Notes: generated from the sequence alone by a model not told the origin. Positions 8,996 through 18,868 are shown, counted from the first letter of the stretch. The stretch is DNA of 64,000 nt from Aureimonas jatrophae (GCF_900104035.1 NZ_FNIT01000004.1:333845-397844), one strand, 5' to 3'. Numbers and translations are program-made.

Positions 8996-9922
8996 CTAGT
9001 CCTCGTCCGGGTCGGTCCAGGTCGCGGCGTGGGCGTTCACGTAGATCGCGTAGAGCGAGGTCTGGGCGGTGATGAACAGGCGGTTGCGCTTGGGTCCGCC
9101 GAAGCAGAGGTTGGAGACGATCTCCGGGATCGGGATCGAGCCGATATGCGTGCCGTCCGGCGCGAAGGCACAGACCGCGTCGCGGCTGGAGGCCCAGAGG
9201 TTGCCGTTCGAATCGCAGCGGAAGCCGTCCACCACGCCGCGCGGCACGCGCACGAAGTCCGCGCCCGCCCCGACGCCCCCGTCCGCGCCGATCGGATAGG
9301 CGCGCACGCCCGGCACGAGGTCCGGATCGTGCGAGGAGCCCGTGTCCGATACGTAGAGCACGCGCTCGTCCGGCGAGAAGGCCAGCCCGTTGGGTCGCAC
9401 CATGTCGGTGACGACGGCCGTCGCCTCGCCGGTGGCGGGGTCCAGGCGATAAACGTGGCAGCCCTCGAGTTCGCTCGCGGAGCGATGGCCCTCGTAGTGC
9501 GAGTCGATGCCGTAGGTCGGGTCGGTGAACCAGATCGAGCCGTCGGAATGGACGACGACATCGTTGGGCGAGTTGAAGCGCCGGCCGCCGACCCGTGTCG
9601 CCAGCGGGCGCCACACGCCGTCGTGGTCGAGACGCGATACGCGCCGGCGCCCGTGCTCGCAGGCGATGACGCGGCCCTGCGCGTCGCTCGTATGGCCGTT
9701 GTGGAAGCCGCAAGGCGTCTCGAACACGGAGACCGAGCCGTCGCACTCGTCCCAGCGCATCAGGCGATCGTTGGGAATGTCGGACCACAGAAGCGAGCGG
9801 GCGGCCGGCACGTAGACCGGCCCCTCCACCCATCGGCCGCCGGTCCACAGCCGTTCCAGCTGCGCGTGGCCGACGATCAGCCGGGAGAAGCGCGGGTCAT
9901 GGATCTCGTAGGGCGACGACAT
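8996..9922 (-). CDS. SMP-30/gluconolactonase family lactonase
   Basis: A 308-residue six-bladed beta-propeller enzyme. Metal-binding residues are seen as Glu in WVEGPVY, Asn in FNSPNDVVVHSDGSIWFTD, Asn in RPNGLAFSPDE and Asp in GVVDGFRCDSNGNLW, the hallmark quartet of SMP-30 lactonases. No signal peptide, so it is cytosolic. It hydrolyses a sugar lactone to the acid, feeding the SDR gene immediately downstream. Exact sugar unknown. Confidence 0.88.
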   Translation of the reverse strand: MSSPYEIHDPRFSRLIVGHAQLERLWTGGRWVEGPVYVPAARSLLWSDIPNDRLMRWDECDGSVSVFETPCGFHNGHTSDAQGRVIACEHGRRRVSRLDHDGVWRPLATRVGGRRFNSPNDVVVHSDGSIWFTDPTYGIDSHYEGHRSASELEGCHVYRLDPATGEATAVVTDMVRPNGLAFSPDERVLYVSDTGSSHDPDLVPGVRAYPIGADGGVGAGADFVRVPRGVVDGFRCDSNGNLWASSRDAVCAFAPDGTHIGSIPIPEIVSNLCFGGPKRNRLFITAQTSLYAIYVNAHAATWTDPDED

Positions 9923-9930
9923 GGACCGCC

Positions 9931-10173
9931 TCAGGCCGCCGACTTGCGCAGGCTTTCCAGAAAGAGGCGCGCCACGCCCTTCACCGCTTCGTCGTCCTTG
10001 GTGTCGTCGTGCGCGCGGTCGCCGAGGCGCTCCAGGCTTCCCTCCAAGTGATCGATCAGCCCGGGATGCTGACGCTCCACGAAGACGAGCGCATGAAAGA
10101 GCAGGTGCTCGACGGCCAGTTCGCGCTGGCGCTCGGAGGCGACAGCCTCCTTCAGGTCCGTGGTCTCCGGCAT
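9931..10173 (-). CDS. small hypothetical protein upstream of the lactonase gene
   Basis: An 80-residue, charged, mostly helical soluble protein (MPETTDLKEAVASERQREL...). No known domain was recognised. It starts at ATG 10173 and ends 8 bp before the lactonase start, so it is the first gene of the lactonase-SDR operon. Members of such small families may act as accessory or regulatory proteins; no function is proposed here. Confidence 0.6.
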   Translation of the reverse strand: MPETTDLKEAVASERQRELAVEHLLFHALVFVERQHPGLIDHLEGSLERLGDRAHDDTKDDEAVKGVARLFLESLRKSAA

Positions 10174-10269
10174 GATATCTCCCCTCGCCGCGTCAAGGTG
10201 TGGGAAGCTAGGAGGGATGGGCTCCCGGCCAAGCGGCAAAGCGCGAAGGCGTGAAAAAGCTTGCCGGGG

Positions 10270-10300
10270 AATGGCTTGACATACGTATCTCACGACCGTC
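10270..10300 (+). promoter_or_regulatory. candidate promoter/operator of the TIM-barrel isomerase-oxidoreductase operon
   Basis: A TTGACA hexamer begins at 10274 and is followed at once by the palindrome ATACGTAT. A -10 element at the expected spacing is poor. The palindrome beside the -35 would suit a sugar-responsive repressor. The start codon of the first gene is about 110 bp downstream. Confidence 0.35.
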
Positions 10301-10391
10301 CTTCTCTCACGCGAAGCATGAGAAAGCCGTTCGCGGCGGGCGCCCGTTTCGGGACGCGACAAACGCCGCAAACGGCGCGGGGAGGACAGCG

Positions 10392-11453
10392 ATGACGATG
10401 AAGACCATTCGGGGGCCGGGAATCTTCCTGGCGCAGTTCGCGGGCGACGGGGCGCCCTTCAACTCGCTGGACGCGATCTGCGGCTGGGCGGCCTCGCTCG
10501 GCTACAAGGGCGTGCAGATCCCGACCTGGGACGCGCGGTTGTTCGACCTCCAGCGCGCCGGCGAGTCCAAGGACTATTGCGACGAGGTGACGGGCGTCGC
10601 CGCCAGCCACGGGCTGACGGTCACGGAGTTGTCGACGCATCTCCAGGGCCAGCTCGTCGCCGTCCACCCCGCCTACGACCTCGCCTTCGACGGCTTTGCG
10701 GCGCCGGACGTGCGCGGCAATCCGGCCGCCCGCCAGGAATGGGCGGTGGGCCAGGTGCGCGCGGCGCTCACCGCCTCGCGCCACATGGGTCTCAAGGCGC
10801 ACGCCACCTTCTCGGGTGCGCTCGCCTGGCCCTACGTCTACCCCTGGCCGCAGCGCCCGGCCGGTCTTGTGGAGACCGCCTTCGACGAGCTGGCCCGGCG
10901 CTGGCGGCCGATCCTCGACCACGCCGAGGAGATGGGCGTCGACATCGCCTACGAGATCCATCCCGGCGAGGACCTCCACGACGGGGCGAGCTACGAGATG
11001 TTCCTGGAGCGCGTCGGCAACCACGCGCGTGCCAACCTTCTCTACGACCCCTCGCACTTCGTGCTGCAGGGGCTCGACTATCTCGACTACATCGACATCT
11101 ACGCCAGCCGCATCCGCGCCTTCCACGCCAAGGACGCCGAGTTCAACCCGACCGGGCGCCAGGGCGTCTACGGCGGCTTCCAGTCCTGGGCGAACCGCGC
11201 CGGGCGCTTCCGCTCGCTCGGCGACGGGCAGGTGGACTTCGGCGCCGTCTTCTCGAAGCTGACCAAGGAAGGCTTCGACGGCTGGGCCGTCCTGGAATGG
11301 GAATGCGCGATCAAGAGCGCGGAACAGGGTGCCCGCGAGGGCGCGCCCTTCATCGCCGCCCATATCATCGAGGCGACGCAAGTCGCCTTCGACGACTTCG
11401 CGTCCGGCGGCACGGACGAGGCGACCAACCGCCGTATGCTCGGACTGGCCTGA
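10392..11453 (+). CDS. sugar phosphate isomerase/epimerase (xylose isomerase-like TIM barrel)
   Basis: A 353-residue cytosolic protein of the AP-endonuclease-2/xylose-isomerase-like TIM-barrel family. Metal-ligand-type residues appear in AYEIHPGED (Glu/His), LYDPSHFV (Asp/His), FHAKDAE (His/Asp) and LEWECA (Glu). ATG 10392 follows GGAGG (10380s), a good ribosome-binding site; the open frame upstream to 10251 is not family-like. It lies 13 bp before the Gfo/Idh/MocA gene, a pairing typical of inositol or keto-sugar catabolic operons. Substrate unknown. Confidence 0.87.
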   Translation: MTMKTIRGPGIFLAQFAGDGAPFNSLDAICGWAASLGYKGVQIPTWDARLFDLQRAGESKDYCDEVTGVAASHGLTVTELSTHLQGQLVAVHPAYDLAFDGFAAPDVRGNPAARQEWAVGQVRAALTASRHMGLKAHATFSGALAWPYVYPWPQRPAGLVETAFDELARRWRPILDHAEEMGVDIAYEIHPGEDLHDGASYEMFLERVGNHARANLLYDPSHFVLQGLDYLDYIDIYASRIRAFHAKDAEFNPTGRQGVYGGFQSWANRAGRFRSLGDGQVDFGAVFSKLTKEGFDGWAVLEWECAIKSAEQGAREGAPFIAAHIIEATQVAFDDFASGGTDEATNRRMLGLA

Positions 11454-11466
11454 GGAGACCGCACGG

Positions 11467-12642
11467 ATGACCATCGAAGCCAGTCACTCCGAGGCGCGCG
11501 CGCCTCGCATCCGCCTCGGCATGGTGGGCGGCGGCCAGGGCGCCTTCATCGGCGCCGTCCATCGCATCGCCGCCCGCATCGACGACCGCTACGAGCTCGT
11601 GGCGGGCGCCCTCTCCTCGGACGCGGAGCGCTCGCGCGCTTCGGCGGCCGATCTCGGCCTCGACCCCGCCCGCGCCTACGGCTCGTTCGCCGAGATGGCG
11701 CAGGCCGAGGCCGCGCGGCCCGACGGCATCGAGGCCGTCTCGATCGTGACGCCCAACCACATGCACGTGCCGGCGGCCAAGGCCTTCCTGGAAGCCGGCA
11801 TCCACGTCATCTGCGACAAGCCGCTCTCGCTGTCCGTGGCCGAGGCCGAGGAGCTGGCCGCGCTGGTGGAGCGGTCGGGGCGCGTCTTCGCGCTCACGCA
11901 CAACTACACCGGCTACCCAATGATCCGCGAGGCGCGCGCGCGCGTCATGGCCGGCGAGCTCGGCGAGCTTCGCCTCGTGCAGGCCGAGTATCCGCAGGAC
12001 TGGCTCGCCAAGGCGGCGGAAACCGAGGGCTCCAAGCAGGCGGAGTGGCGCACCGACCCCGCGCGCTCGGGCGCGGGCGGCTGCATCGGCGACATCGGCA
12101 CGCACGCCTACAATCTCGCCTCCTTCATCACCGGCCAGGACGCGAGCGAACTCCTCGCCCAGCTCACCACCTTCGTGCCGGGCCGCCGGCTCGACGACGA
12201 CGTGCAGATCCTCCTGCGCTACGCCGGCGGCATGCGCGGCATGCTGTGGGCGAGCCAGGTGGCGGTCGGCCACGAGAACGGCCTGAAGATCCGCGTCTAT
12301 GGCACGGAAGCAGGCCTCGAATGGACGCAGGCCGACCCGAACTACCTGTGGTTCACGAAACTGGGCGAGCCCAAGCAGCTGATCACGCGCAACGGCGCGG
12401 GTGCGGGTGCGGCGAGCCGGCGCGTGTCGCGCATCCCGTCGGGCCATCCGGAGGGCTATCTCGAAGGTTTCGCCAACATCTACACCGAGGCGGCGGAGGC
12501 GATCCTCGCCGCGCGCGACGGACGCGCGCTGGATTCGGCGGTCAGCTTTCCCGGCATCCGGGAGGGTCTGGCCGGCATGCGGTTCATCGAGGCCGCGGTA
12601 CGCTCCAGCCGGAACGGCAACAGCTGGGAACGGATCGGGTAA
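11467..12642 (+). CDS. Gfo/Idh/MocA-family NAD(P)-dependent oxidoreductase
   Basis: A 391-residue dehydrogenase. Rossmann start [18 protein letters not shown], the conserved [11 protein letters not shown] stretch, and the catalytic Lys in ICDKPLSLS. The C-terminal part carries [17 protein letters not shown] with the Asp/His pair of the family. It is in an operon with the preceding TIM-barrel isomerase, so the pair likely oxidises and rearranges a sugar or cyclitol taken up elsewhere. Which substrate cannot be read from the sequence. Confidence 0.88.
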   Translation: MTIEASHSEARAPRIRLGMVGGGQGAFIGAVHRIAARIDDRYELVAGALSSDAERSRASAADLGLDPARAYGSFAEMAQAEAARPDGIEAVSIVTPNHMHVPAAKAFLEAGIHVICDKPLSLSVAEAEELAALVERSGRVFALTHNYTGYPMIREARARVMAGELGELRLVQAEYPQDWLAKAAETEGSKQAEWRTDPARSGAGGCIGDIGTHAYNLASFITGQDASELLAQLTTFVPGRRLDDDVQILLRYAGGMRGMLWASQVAVGHENGLKIRVYGTEAGLEWTQADPNYLWFTKLGEPKQLITRNGAGAGAASRRVSRIPSGHPEGYLEGFANIYTEAAEAILAARDGRALDSAVSFPGIREGLAGMRFIEAAVRSSRNGNSWERIG

Positions 12643-12771
12643 GGTTGCCCGCGACGCCTGCGTGAGAGCGCGGCGTCGCCCGGCCCACCCGAGGGCGGCT
12701 CGATCGACGACAAGCCGGCGGGCCGGACGGGGGGCAGCGGCTTGGCTGCCGCCGGCCTCCCGTAGCCGCTC

Positions 12772-12954
12772 TCAGTGGCACAGGCGCGGAAGGCGCTCCG
12801 TCAGATCCGCCGCCAGGCCCAAGGCGTCCTGTTCGGCCCGTCCGAGGTCGAGGCGACGGCATTCGCTGGCGACATAGCGGCACAGCTCGATCAGGGCGCG
12901 GATGTCGTCGGTGTCGGTCGCCTCGGTCAGGCGATGATCGAGTTCAGCAAGCAT
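12772..12954 (-). CDS. small hypothetical protein coupled to the autoinducer synthase gene
   Basis: A 60-residue acidic helical protein (MLAELDHRLTEATDTDDIRAL...). Its start at 12954 overlaps the end of the synthase-like gene by 11 bp, so it is probably co-translated. No domain recognised. Size and place resemble small proteins that accompany luxI genes in some Hyphomicrobiales, but a function is not known. Confidence 0.55.
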   Translation of the reverse strand: MLAELDHRLTEATDTDDIRALIELCRYVASECRRLDLGRAEQDALGLAADLTERLPRLCH

Positions 12955-13627
12955 GATCGGTCTCCGGTCGAAGCGTTGAAAACGAATGAGGCGGCCCGGC
13001 CCGCAGGAAGCGCGCCTGCGGCCCGTGGCGGCGCAGCAGCGGGTGCCGGATGCCGGCTCGGCGCCGGGCCGCGGCGAGGCTCACCTCGTCGACCCGCAGA
13101 AAGGCGGCGACCCGCGTGGCGCCTCCGATCGCGGCCGGCAGCCCGAGCACCTCGACATGCCAGCCCAGACAGTCCCAGCGGGGAAGCCAGTAGGCATCCT
13201 CGATGCCGCCGACCCAGGCCACGCCCTCCTCGAGGCAATAGTCCACGACCGCGCAGGCCATGGCGGCGAAGATCGCTTCCTGGTCCTCGAGGCTCGTGTC
13301 GGTCGGCAGCGAAAGCCGGGTCCAGTCCGCCCAAGGGGCCGGGGCGGGAAGGCCGCGGGCGGTGATGGGGGGCGGGAGCCCCTGCAGGCGGGTCGGCCCG
13401 TGCGGGGGCATCAGCCGCGAGGCGGCCACGATCTGCCCCTCGCGCAGGCCGAGAAGAACCGTTCCCCCCTCCTCCACCGGATCGGGGCAACCGGGAAGAT
13501 CGTCGCCGCGCAGGAGGCGAGCCGGGATCGGGTCGGATCGGCGGAAGGGAAGGGCGAGGCGCGCGGGCGGGCCGTCCTGCGCGTACAGGAAACGGTTGCA
13601 GTCGGTGACGACATGGACTTCCAGCAT
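12944..13627 (-). CDS. divergent autoinducer (acyl-homoserine lactone) synthase-like protein
   Basis: A 227-residue GNAT-fold protein beginning MLEVHVVTDCNRFLY, as in the LuxI-type synthases of Methylobacterium-like bacteria. Family features retained are SRLMPPHGPT (RLLPT equivalent) and WADWTRLSL (the WExSR equivalent, with Asp in place of Glu). The segment that normally carries Arg-x2-Phe and ExDxxD for S-adenosylmethionine binding is poorly conserved (GDDLPGCPDP). It is preceded by luxR and a lux-box-like dyad, which supports a quorum-sensing role. Product, if any, cannot be predicted. Confidence 0.65.
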   Translation of the reverse strand: MLEVHVVTDCNRFLYAQDGPPARLALPFRRSDPIPARLLRGDDLPGCPDPVEEGGTVLLGLREGQIVAASRLMPPHGPTRLQGLPPPITARGLPAPAPWADWTRLSLPTDTSLEDQEAIFAAMACAVVDYCLEEGVAWVGGIEDAYWLPRWDCLGWHVEVLGLPAAIGGATRVAAFLRVDEVSLAAARRRAGIRHPLLRRHGPQARFLRAGPPHSFSTLRPETDHAC

Positions 13628-13721
13628 CCGTCCCCCTCGCGCCCGTGTTCCCCGGTCGTGCGCGGCGCCCTCGCCGCCGTCCCACCTTCGATTCGATACC
13701 GCTCCCGCCATCGCTGCCCAA

Positions 13722-13737
13722 TACCTGGATTCAGGTA
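13722..13737. promoter_or_regulatory. lux-box-like dyad upstream of the synthase gene
   Basis: A perfect inverted repeat TACCTG-GATT-CAGGTA, 16 bp, lies 95 bp upstream of the synthase start and 32 bp downstream of the luxR stop. ACCTG...CAGGT arms are the core of lux boxes bound by LuxR-type regulators, though classical boxes are 18-20 bp. It would give positive feedback on the synthase gene. Confidence 0.6.
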
Positions 13738-13768
13738 GGTCCGGACCCCTCGACCACGCCAACACGCG

Positions 13769-14491
13769 TCAGATCCGCACGGCTCCGGTGCGGATCCCCT
13801 CGGCCACGGCCTGCGCGATCGTGGCGGCGTTCAGCTTCAGGCGGACGTTGCGCAGGTGGGTCTGGATCGTCAGCCGCGACAGGCCGAGGATCGTGGCGAT
13901 GTCGTCGACGGTCTTGCCCGCCGCGATCCAGGTCAGGCACTCGGCCTCGCGGCCGGTCAGAAGCGACGGCGGCTCGTCGAGGCGCCCCGTCAGACGGCGC
14001 AGCCGGTTGGTGGCGTAGATCGCCATGAGATGCAGCGCGGCGAGGTCGTGCGACGAGGCGTCCAGCGGACGCGAGGTCGCGAAGGATACGTTGGCCTGCC
14101 ACTCGTGCGGCGAGAACATCGGTACGACGAAGCCGTCAACCATGCCGTGTTCGGCCGCCTCGCCCATGAATTGGTTCGCAGCCGCGGTCCACGGGCCGTT
14201 GCCCGGCACGGCCGACCAGCGAAACGGCTCCGTGGTGCGCCCCGCCCATTGGGCGACGGGATCATGAGGGAAGTAGTCCCGCTCTACATAACGCTGCAGC
14301 CAGTCCGGGCTCCAGACGCTTCCCAGGATCTCGGGGCCGAAGGGTTGGCCGGGGGCGGGAACGCCGCAGACGATCAGCCTCTCGATGCCCACGCGCGACG
14401 CTTCCCCGTGGAGGTCCGAGACCACCCCCTCCACGCTGTCGTGCAGCTTGACCCTTTCTATGAAATCGAAGGCTGGCAGATGGACGCTCAT
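13769..14491 (-). CDS. LuxR-family quorum-sensing transcriptional regulator
   Basis: A 240-residue regulator with an N-terminal autoinducer-binding domain and a C-terminal LuxR-type HTH (LLTGREAECLTWIAAGKTVDDIATILGLS, then TIQTHLRNVRLKL). In the ligand domain the conserved Trp/Tyr pair (WLQRYVERDYF), Asp-Pro (HDPVAQW), the later Trp (FRW) and Gly (DGFVVPM) are kept, so it should bind an acyl-homoserine lactone. ATG 14491 is preferred over GTG 14518. It lies just upstream of the synthase-like gene in the same orientation and is the probable reader of the dyad between them. Confidence 0.88.
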   Translation of the reverse strand: MSVHLPAFDFIERVKLHDSVEGVVSDLHGEASRVGIERLIVCGVPAPGQPFGPEILGSVWSPDWLQRYVERDYFPHDPVAQWAGRTTEPFRWSAVPGNGPWTAAANQFMGEAAEHGMVDGFVVPMFSPHEWQANVSFATSRPLDASSHDLAALHLMAIYATNRLRRLTGRLDEPPSLLTGREAECLTWIAAGKTVDDIATILGLSRLTIQTHLRNVRLKLNAATIAQAVAEGIRTGAVRI

Positions 14492-14679
14492 GCAGATCTC
14501 GCTGGGGCCGGCCGCCACACCTCGGGACGCCGGCTATGCACGTATAGAGCGAGATTGGTTCGGGAGCCACATCATATCAAGAGCATGTGATAAGCATGTC
14601 TTGGAATGATGCGAAGGCGTGGGCTTTCGACTTGGTTCGAGAAACCGAAGCCGCGCGAGATGCGTCGCGATACCGCCGC

Positions 14680-15705
14680 TCAGGACAGATCGACGGGCTT
14701 GGAGCGCAGGCGCGCGGCGGTGGCGGGATCGGCCCGGCGGCACAGGACCGGCGGCAGACCGCGCAGGATCAGCTCCGCATCGGCCACCGCCATCGCGCCG
14801 ATGGCGTGAAACGCATCCGACGTTCCGCCGGTGCGGTGCGCCGACAGGAGCAGGCCGGGAATCTGGCGCACCGGATCGTCGGCCGCCACCGGCTCCTCCG
14901 GGAAGACATCGGTCGCCGCGCGGATATGGCCCGAGCGGACCGCGTCCAGAAACGCCGGAAAGTCTACGACGCCGGCGCGGCTCATCAGGAGAAAGGACGA
15001 GCCCGGCTGCATCAGCGCGAACTCGCGCGCGCCGATGAAGTTCTGGTTCTCGGAGGTGACGCCGGCGAACACCGCGACCGTGCGGCTCTCGCTCAGCACC
15101 TCGTCCAGCGAGGCGGGAATCGCCTCGGCGCGCTCGATCACCTCGGCCGGCAGCCAAGGGTCGAAGATGCGCACCGTGTTGCGGAACGGACAGATCAGCT
15201 CGCGGAACTGCCGGCCGAGGTCGCCGAAGCCGATGAGGCCGACGCTGGATCCCATGAAGCGGAACGTCTCGCGGTTGGCGGCGAGCCCGTAGGACTCCCG
15301 CCCGTCGCGAAACAGGCGGTCGGCCTTGGTGATGCCGCGCGCCAGGTCGATCGCCATGCCGAGCGCCGCTTCGGCCACCGGCGCGGCGAAGGCGGAGGCC
15401 GGCGTGATGACGTGGACCCCCCGATCCTGCGCGGCCTGGTAGTCGACGTTGGGCAGGAAGTTCGTTTCGACGTTGATGATCGCCTTGAGGTGGGGCGCAC
15501 ACTCGAGGCGCGCACGGTCCATCGCGGTCTGGCCGAAGATCAGCACCGTTTCGGGCAGGAGGCGCTCCACGACCTCGTCGGGCATGGTGCGGTCCTCCGA
15601 CACCACCACCTCGCCCATCCGCTCCAGGCGGCGCCGGACGTCCGGCGTCATGATGAGGTCGAGGGTCCGGGGCAGCGGATCCACGAGGATGATACGGCGC
15701 GTCAT
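14680..15705 (-). CDS. D-isomer-specific 2-hydroxyacid dehydrogenase
   Basis: A 341-residue NAD-dependent dehydrogenase. The NAD-binding GLIGFGDLGR motif sits near residue 155, after a catalytic-domain half with VETNFLPNVD. Catalytic residues are represented by Arg in LMSRAGVV, Glu in DVFPEEP and His in LSAHRTGG. It belongs to the same broad group as phosphoglycerate and glyoxylate reductases. It is monocistronic, between the luxR gene and the divergent MBL-fold gene. Substrate unknown. Confidence 0.87.
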   Translation of the reverse strand: MTRRIILVDPLPRTLDLIMTPDVRRRLERMGEVVVSEDRTMPDEVVERLLPETVLIFGQTAMDRARLECAPHLKAIINVETNFLPNVDYQAAQDRGVHVITPASAFAAPVAEAALGMAIDLARGITKADRLFRDGRESYGLAANRETFRFMGSSVGLIGFGDLGRQFRELICPFRNTVRIFDPWLPAEVIERAEAIPASLDEVLSESRTVAVFAGVTSENQNFIGAREFALMQPGSSFLLMSRAGVVDFPAFLDAVRSGHIRAATDVFPEEPVAADDPVRQIPGLLLSAHRTGGTSDAFHAIGAMAVADAELILRGLPPVLCRRADPATAARLRSKPVDLS

Positions 15706-15851
15706 GTCGGCTCTCCGGGGCGGGCGCCTTCCGGCTAGCCGCCCCGAAGGCCGCTGGCAAGCGACAGGTCGCAGCCGAAGCCGGGAACCGCCGGCCGCCG
15801 CCCCGCCTTTCGCACCCGCTGCCCGGTCGTTCGGGGCGGCGGGGACGAGAC

Positions 15852-16829
15852 ATGACGACGAACCGATACTACCAGGGTCCGATCAGCGACCATTTCGACG
15901 GGACGCGCTTCTTCAACAAGGGCGGCGCGCGCGACAAGACCGTGCTCGACATCCTGCGCTGGAAGTCCCGGAGCCGCCGCGAGCGCTGGCCGGCCCACCC
16001 GCCCGCCGGAACGCTCGACCGGCCACCCGAGCGCAGCGACGCGCCGCGTGTCGCCTTTGTCGGCCACGGGACGATCCTCCTGCAGGTAGCGGGCCGCAAC
16101 CTCCTGATCGATCCGGTCTGGTCGGAGCGCGTCAGTCCGTTCCGCCGCGTCGGCCCCAAGCGCGTCAACCCGCCCGGCATCCGCTTCGAGGATCTGCCGC
16201 CGGTCGACGCGGTGCTGCTCACCCATAACCACTACGACCATCTCGACCTCGACACCCTCGCCCGCCTGGAGACGGCGTTCCGGCCGCGCGTCGTCACCCC
16301 GCTCGGCAACGACGCGGTGATCCATGCGGCTCTTCCCGCCATGCGCGTCGAGACCGGCGACTGGGGCGCGCGTTTCGATCTGGGCGGCGGCGTCGAGACC
16401 GTGCTCCATCCCGCGAACCACTGGTCGTCGCGCTCGCTGTCGGATCGCCGCATGGCGCTGTGGTGCGGCTTCGCGATCGCCACGCCGCACGGGCTTGTCT
16501 ACCATTCCGGCGACACGGGCTATGGCGACGGCTCGATCTTCCGCCTGTTCCGCGAGCGCTTCGGCGCGCCCGACCTCGCCTTCCTGCCGATCGGCGCCTA
16601 CGAGCCGCGCTGGTTCATGCGCGACCAGCACGTGGCGCCCGACGAGTCGGTGCAGATCCTCCTCGACACCGGCGCGCGGCGGGCCCTCGGCTTTCACTGG
16701 GGTACGTTCCCGCTCGCCGACGAGGGAATGGAGACGCCCGCGCGCGAGCTCGACGCCGCCTTGGACGCGGCTGGCATCGCGCGCGAGCGCTTCCGGCCCA
16801 TGCGGCCGGGCGAGGTCTTCGGCTTCTGA
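15852..16829 (+). CDS. MBL-fold metal-dependent hydrolase (NAPE-PLD/UlaG-like)
   Basis: A 325-residue cytosolic protein with the di-metal site motif THNHYDHLD (HxHxDH), a further His in HPANHWSSR, Asp in HSGDTGYG and a C-terminal His in GFHWGTFPL. The start ([17 protein letters not shown]) and F(F/I)N...K...RW stretch resemble bacterial N-acylphosphatidylethanolamine-phospholipase D-like hydrolases, which act on phospholipid-like phosphodiesters. Substrate not established. The acetoacetyl-CoA synthetase gene follows 71 bp later. Confidence 0.85.
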   Translation: MTTNRYYQGPISDHFDGTRFFNKGGARDKTVLDILRWKSRSRRERWPAHPPAGTLDRPPERSDAPRVAFVGHGTILLQVAGRNLLIDPVWSERVSPFRRVGPKRVNPPGIRFEDLPPVDAVLLTHNHYDHLDLDTLARLETAFRPRVVTPLGNDAVIHAALPAMRVETGDWGARFDLGGGVETVLHPANHWSSRSLSDRRMALWCGFAIATPHGLVYHSGDTGYGDGSIFRLFRERFGAPDLAFLPIGAYEPRWFMRDQHVAPDESVQILLDTGARRALGFHWGTFPLADEGMETPARELDAALDAAGIARERFRPMRPGEVFGF

Positions 16830-16900
16830 GCGGTCCGCCGCTTGCCAAGCGACGCGCGCTCGGCTTCCTTCTCGCCGACCGGTTCAAGGCGACGACTTCG

Positions 16901-18868
16901 ATGACCGCTTCCCAGCCCTTGTGGACTCCCTCTCCCGACCGCGTCGAGCGCTCGGCGATGACCGTCTTCCGCCGCGCCTGCGAGCGGCGGACCGGTCAGC
17001 CGATCCCCGACACGGCGGCGCTTCACCGCTGGTCGCTGCAGGAGCCGGCACGCTTCTGGGAGGCGGTGTGGGACGAACAGGCGGTCGTCGGCGAGAAGGG
17101 CGAACGGCTCCTGGTCGACGGCGACGCGATGCCCGGCGCGCGCTTCTTTCCCGACGCCACCCTGAACTTCGCCGAGAACCTCCTGCGTCCCCGCCCCGGC
17201 GTGCGCGACGAGGACGACGCGCTGGTCTGGCGCGTCGAGGAGGCCGAACCCCGGCGCTGGAGCTGGGGCGCGCTGCGCGCCGCCGTTTCGCGCCTGGTGG
17301 AGGCTCTGCGCGCCAGCGGCATCCGGCCCGGCGACCGGGTCGCGGCCCTCCTACCCAACGGGCCCGAGGCGGTGGCCGCCATGCTGGCCGCCTCGGCGGT
17401 CGGCGCGGTCTGGTGCTCGGCCTCGCCGGACTTCGGCGCACGCGGCGTCCTCGACCGCTTCGGCCAGATCGCGCCGCGCCTCCTGTTCAGTTGCGCCGGC
17501 TATCGTTACGCCGGAAAGCCGATCGATCTCGGCACCAAGCTCGCCGAGATCGCGAGCGGCCTGCCGACGCTGGAGCGCATCGTGATCGTGGGCGACGGGG
17601 GCGAGGCGCTGGCGCGGCAGCTGCCGAACGGCGTCGCGCTGGACGCCTTCCTGGAGCCGTTCGCCCCCGGCGCGATCCGCTTCGAGCCCCTGCCCTTCGA
17701 CCATCCGCTCGCGATCCTCTTCTCGTCGGGCACGACGGGCGTGCCCAAGTGCATCGTGCACCGGGCGGGCGGCGTCCTCCTGCAGCACCTCAAGGAGCAT
17801 GCGCTCCACTCCGACGTGCGCGCGGGCGACCGGGTGTTCTACTTCACGACGCTCGGCTGGATGATGTGGAACTGGCTCGTCTCGGGGCTGGCGCAGGGTG
17901 CGACCCTGCTGCTCTTCGACGGCTCGCCCTTCCACCCCGGCCCGCAGGTCCTGTGGGATTATGCCGCCGAGGAGCGCGCGACCCACTTCGGCACCTCGGC
18001 CAAATACATCGACGCCCTGCGCAAGTCGGGCCTGCGCCCCGATGAAAGCCACGACCTGCGTGCCCTGCGTGCCGTTCTTTCCACCGGCTCGCCCCTGTCA
18101 GCGGACGGGTTCCGTTTCGTCTACGAGGGCGTGAAGCCGGACGCCCACCTCGCCTCGATCTCGGGCGGCACCGACATCGTGTCGTGCTTCGTGCTCGGTG
18201 ATCCGACGCGACCCGTCCGGGCCGGCGAGATCCAGGGACCGGGCCTCGGCATGGCCGTGGAGGTCTGGAGCGGGGACGGGCGGCCGGCCGCGGCCGGCGA
18301 GAAGGGCGAGCTCGTCTGCCGCCAGCCCTTCCCCTCCATGCCGCTCGGCTTCTGGAACGACGCCTCGGGCGCGCGCTACCGCGCCGCCTATTTCGAGCGC
18401 TTCCCGAACGTCTGGTGCCACGGCGACTACGCGGAGGCGACGGAGCACGGCGGCTTCGTGATCCACGGGCGCTCGGACGCCACGCTCAATCCCGGCGGGG
18501 TGCGGATCGGCACCGCCGAGATCTATGCGCAGGTCGAGCGCATTCCCGAGGTGGCCGAGGCGATCGCCGTCGCGCAGGACTGGGAGGACGACGTGCGCGT
18601 CGTCCTGTTCGTGCGCCTGTCCAACGGATCGGTGCTCGACGAGGCGCTGGAGCGAAGCATCCGCCAGGCCATCCGTGAGGGCGCGAGCCCGCGCCACGTG
18701 CCGGCCCGCATCCTCGCCGTCGCCGACATTCCGCGCACCAAGTCCGGCAAGATCGTCGAGCTCGCCGTTCGCGAGGCGCTGCACGGGCGTCCCGTCGCCA
18801 ACACCGAGGCGCTGGCCAACCCGGAGGCGCTCCAGCTGTTTGCGAACCGCGAGGAGCTTACGCGCTGA
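16901..18868 (+). CDS. aacS: acetoacetyl-CoA synthetase
   Basis: A 655-residue member of the adenylate-forming ligase family that activates acetoacetate with ATP and CoA. N-terminal ACS domain (FWEAVWDE), the P-loop-like [15 protein letters not shown], the GGTDIVSCF motif (GGTD is typical for acetoacetyl- rather than acetyl-CoA synthetases) and the catalytic Lys in RTKSGKIVE are all present. Length matches the family. ATG 16901 is selected because it gives the family N-terminus. The product would feed polyhydroxybutyrate or central metabolism. The stop overlaps by 11 bp the stop of the converging GGDEF/EAL gene. Confidence 0.9.
   Translation: MTASQPLWTPSPDRVERSAMTVFRRACERRTGQPIPDTAALHRWSLQEPARFWEAVWDEQAVVGEKGERLLVDGDAMPGARFFPDATLNFAENLLRPRPGVRDEDDALVWRVEEAEPRRWSWGALRAAVSRLVEALRASGIRPGDRVAALLPNGPEAVAAMLAASAVGAVWCSASPDFGARGVLDRFGQIAPRLLFSCAGYRYAGKPIDLGTKLAEIASGLPTLERIVIVGDGGEALARQLPNGVALDAFLEPFAPGAIRFEPLPFDHPLAILFSSGTTGVPKCIVHRAGGVLLQHLKEHALHSDVRAGDRVFYFTTLGWMMWNWLVSGLAQGATLLLFDGSPFHPGPQVLWDYAAEERATHFGTSAKYIDALRKSGLRPDESHDLRALRAVLSTGSPLSADGFRFVYEGVKPDAHLASISGGTDIVSCFVLGDPTRPVRAGEIQGPGLGMAVEVWSGDGRPAAAGEKGELVCRQPFPSMPLGFWNDASGARYRAAYFERFPNVWCHGDYAEATEHGGFVIHGRSDATLNPGGVRIGTAEIYAQVERIPEVAEAIAVAQDWEDDVRVVLFVRLSNGSVLDEALERSIRQAIREGASPRHVPARILAVADIPRTKSGKIVELAVREALHGRPVANTEALANPEALQLFANREELTR

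Noticed and set aside
13722..13737. Reading the dyad as a transcription terminator of luxR
   Set aside because: A 6-bp stem with a 4-nt loop and no U tract is too weak; ACCTG/CAGGT arms and its place before the synthase gene fit a lux box better.
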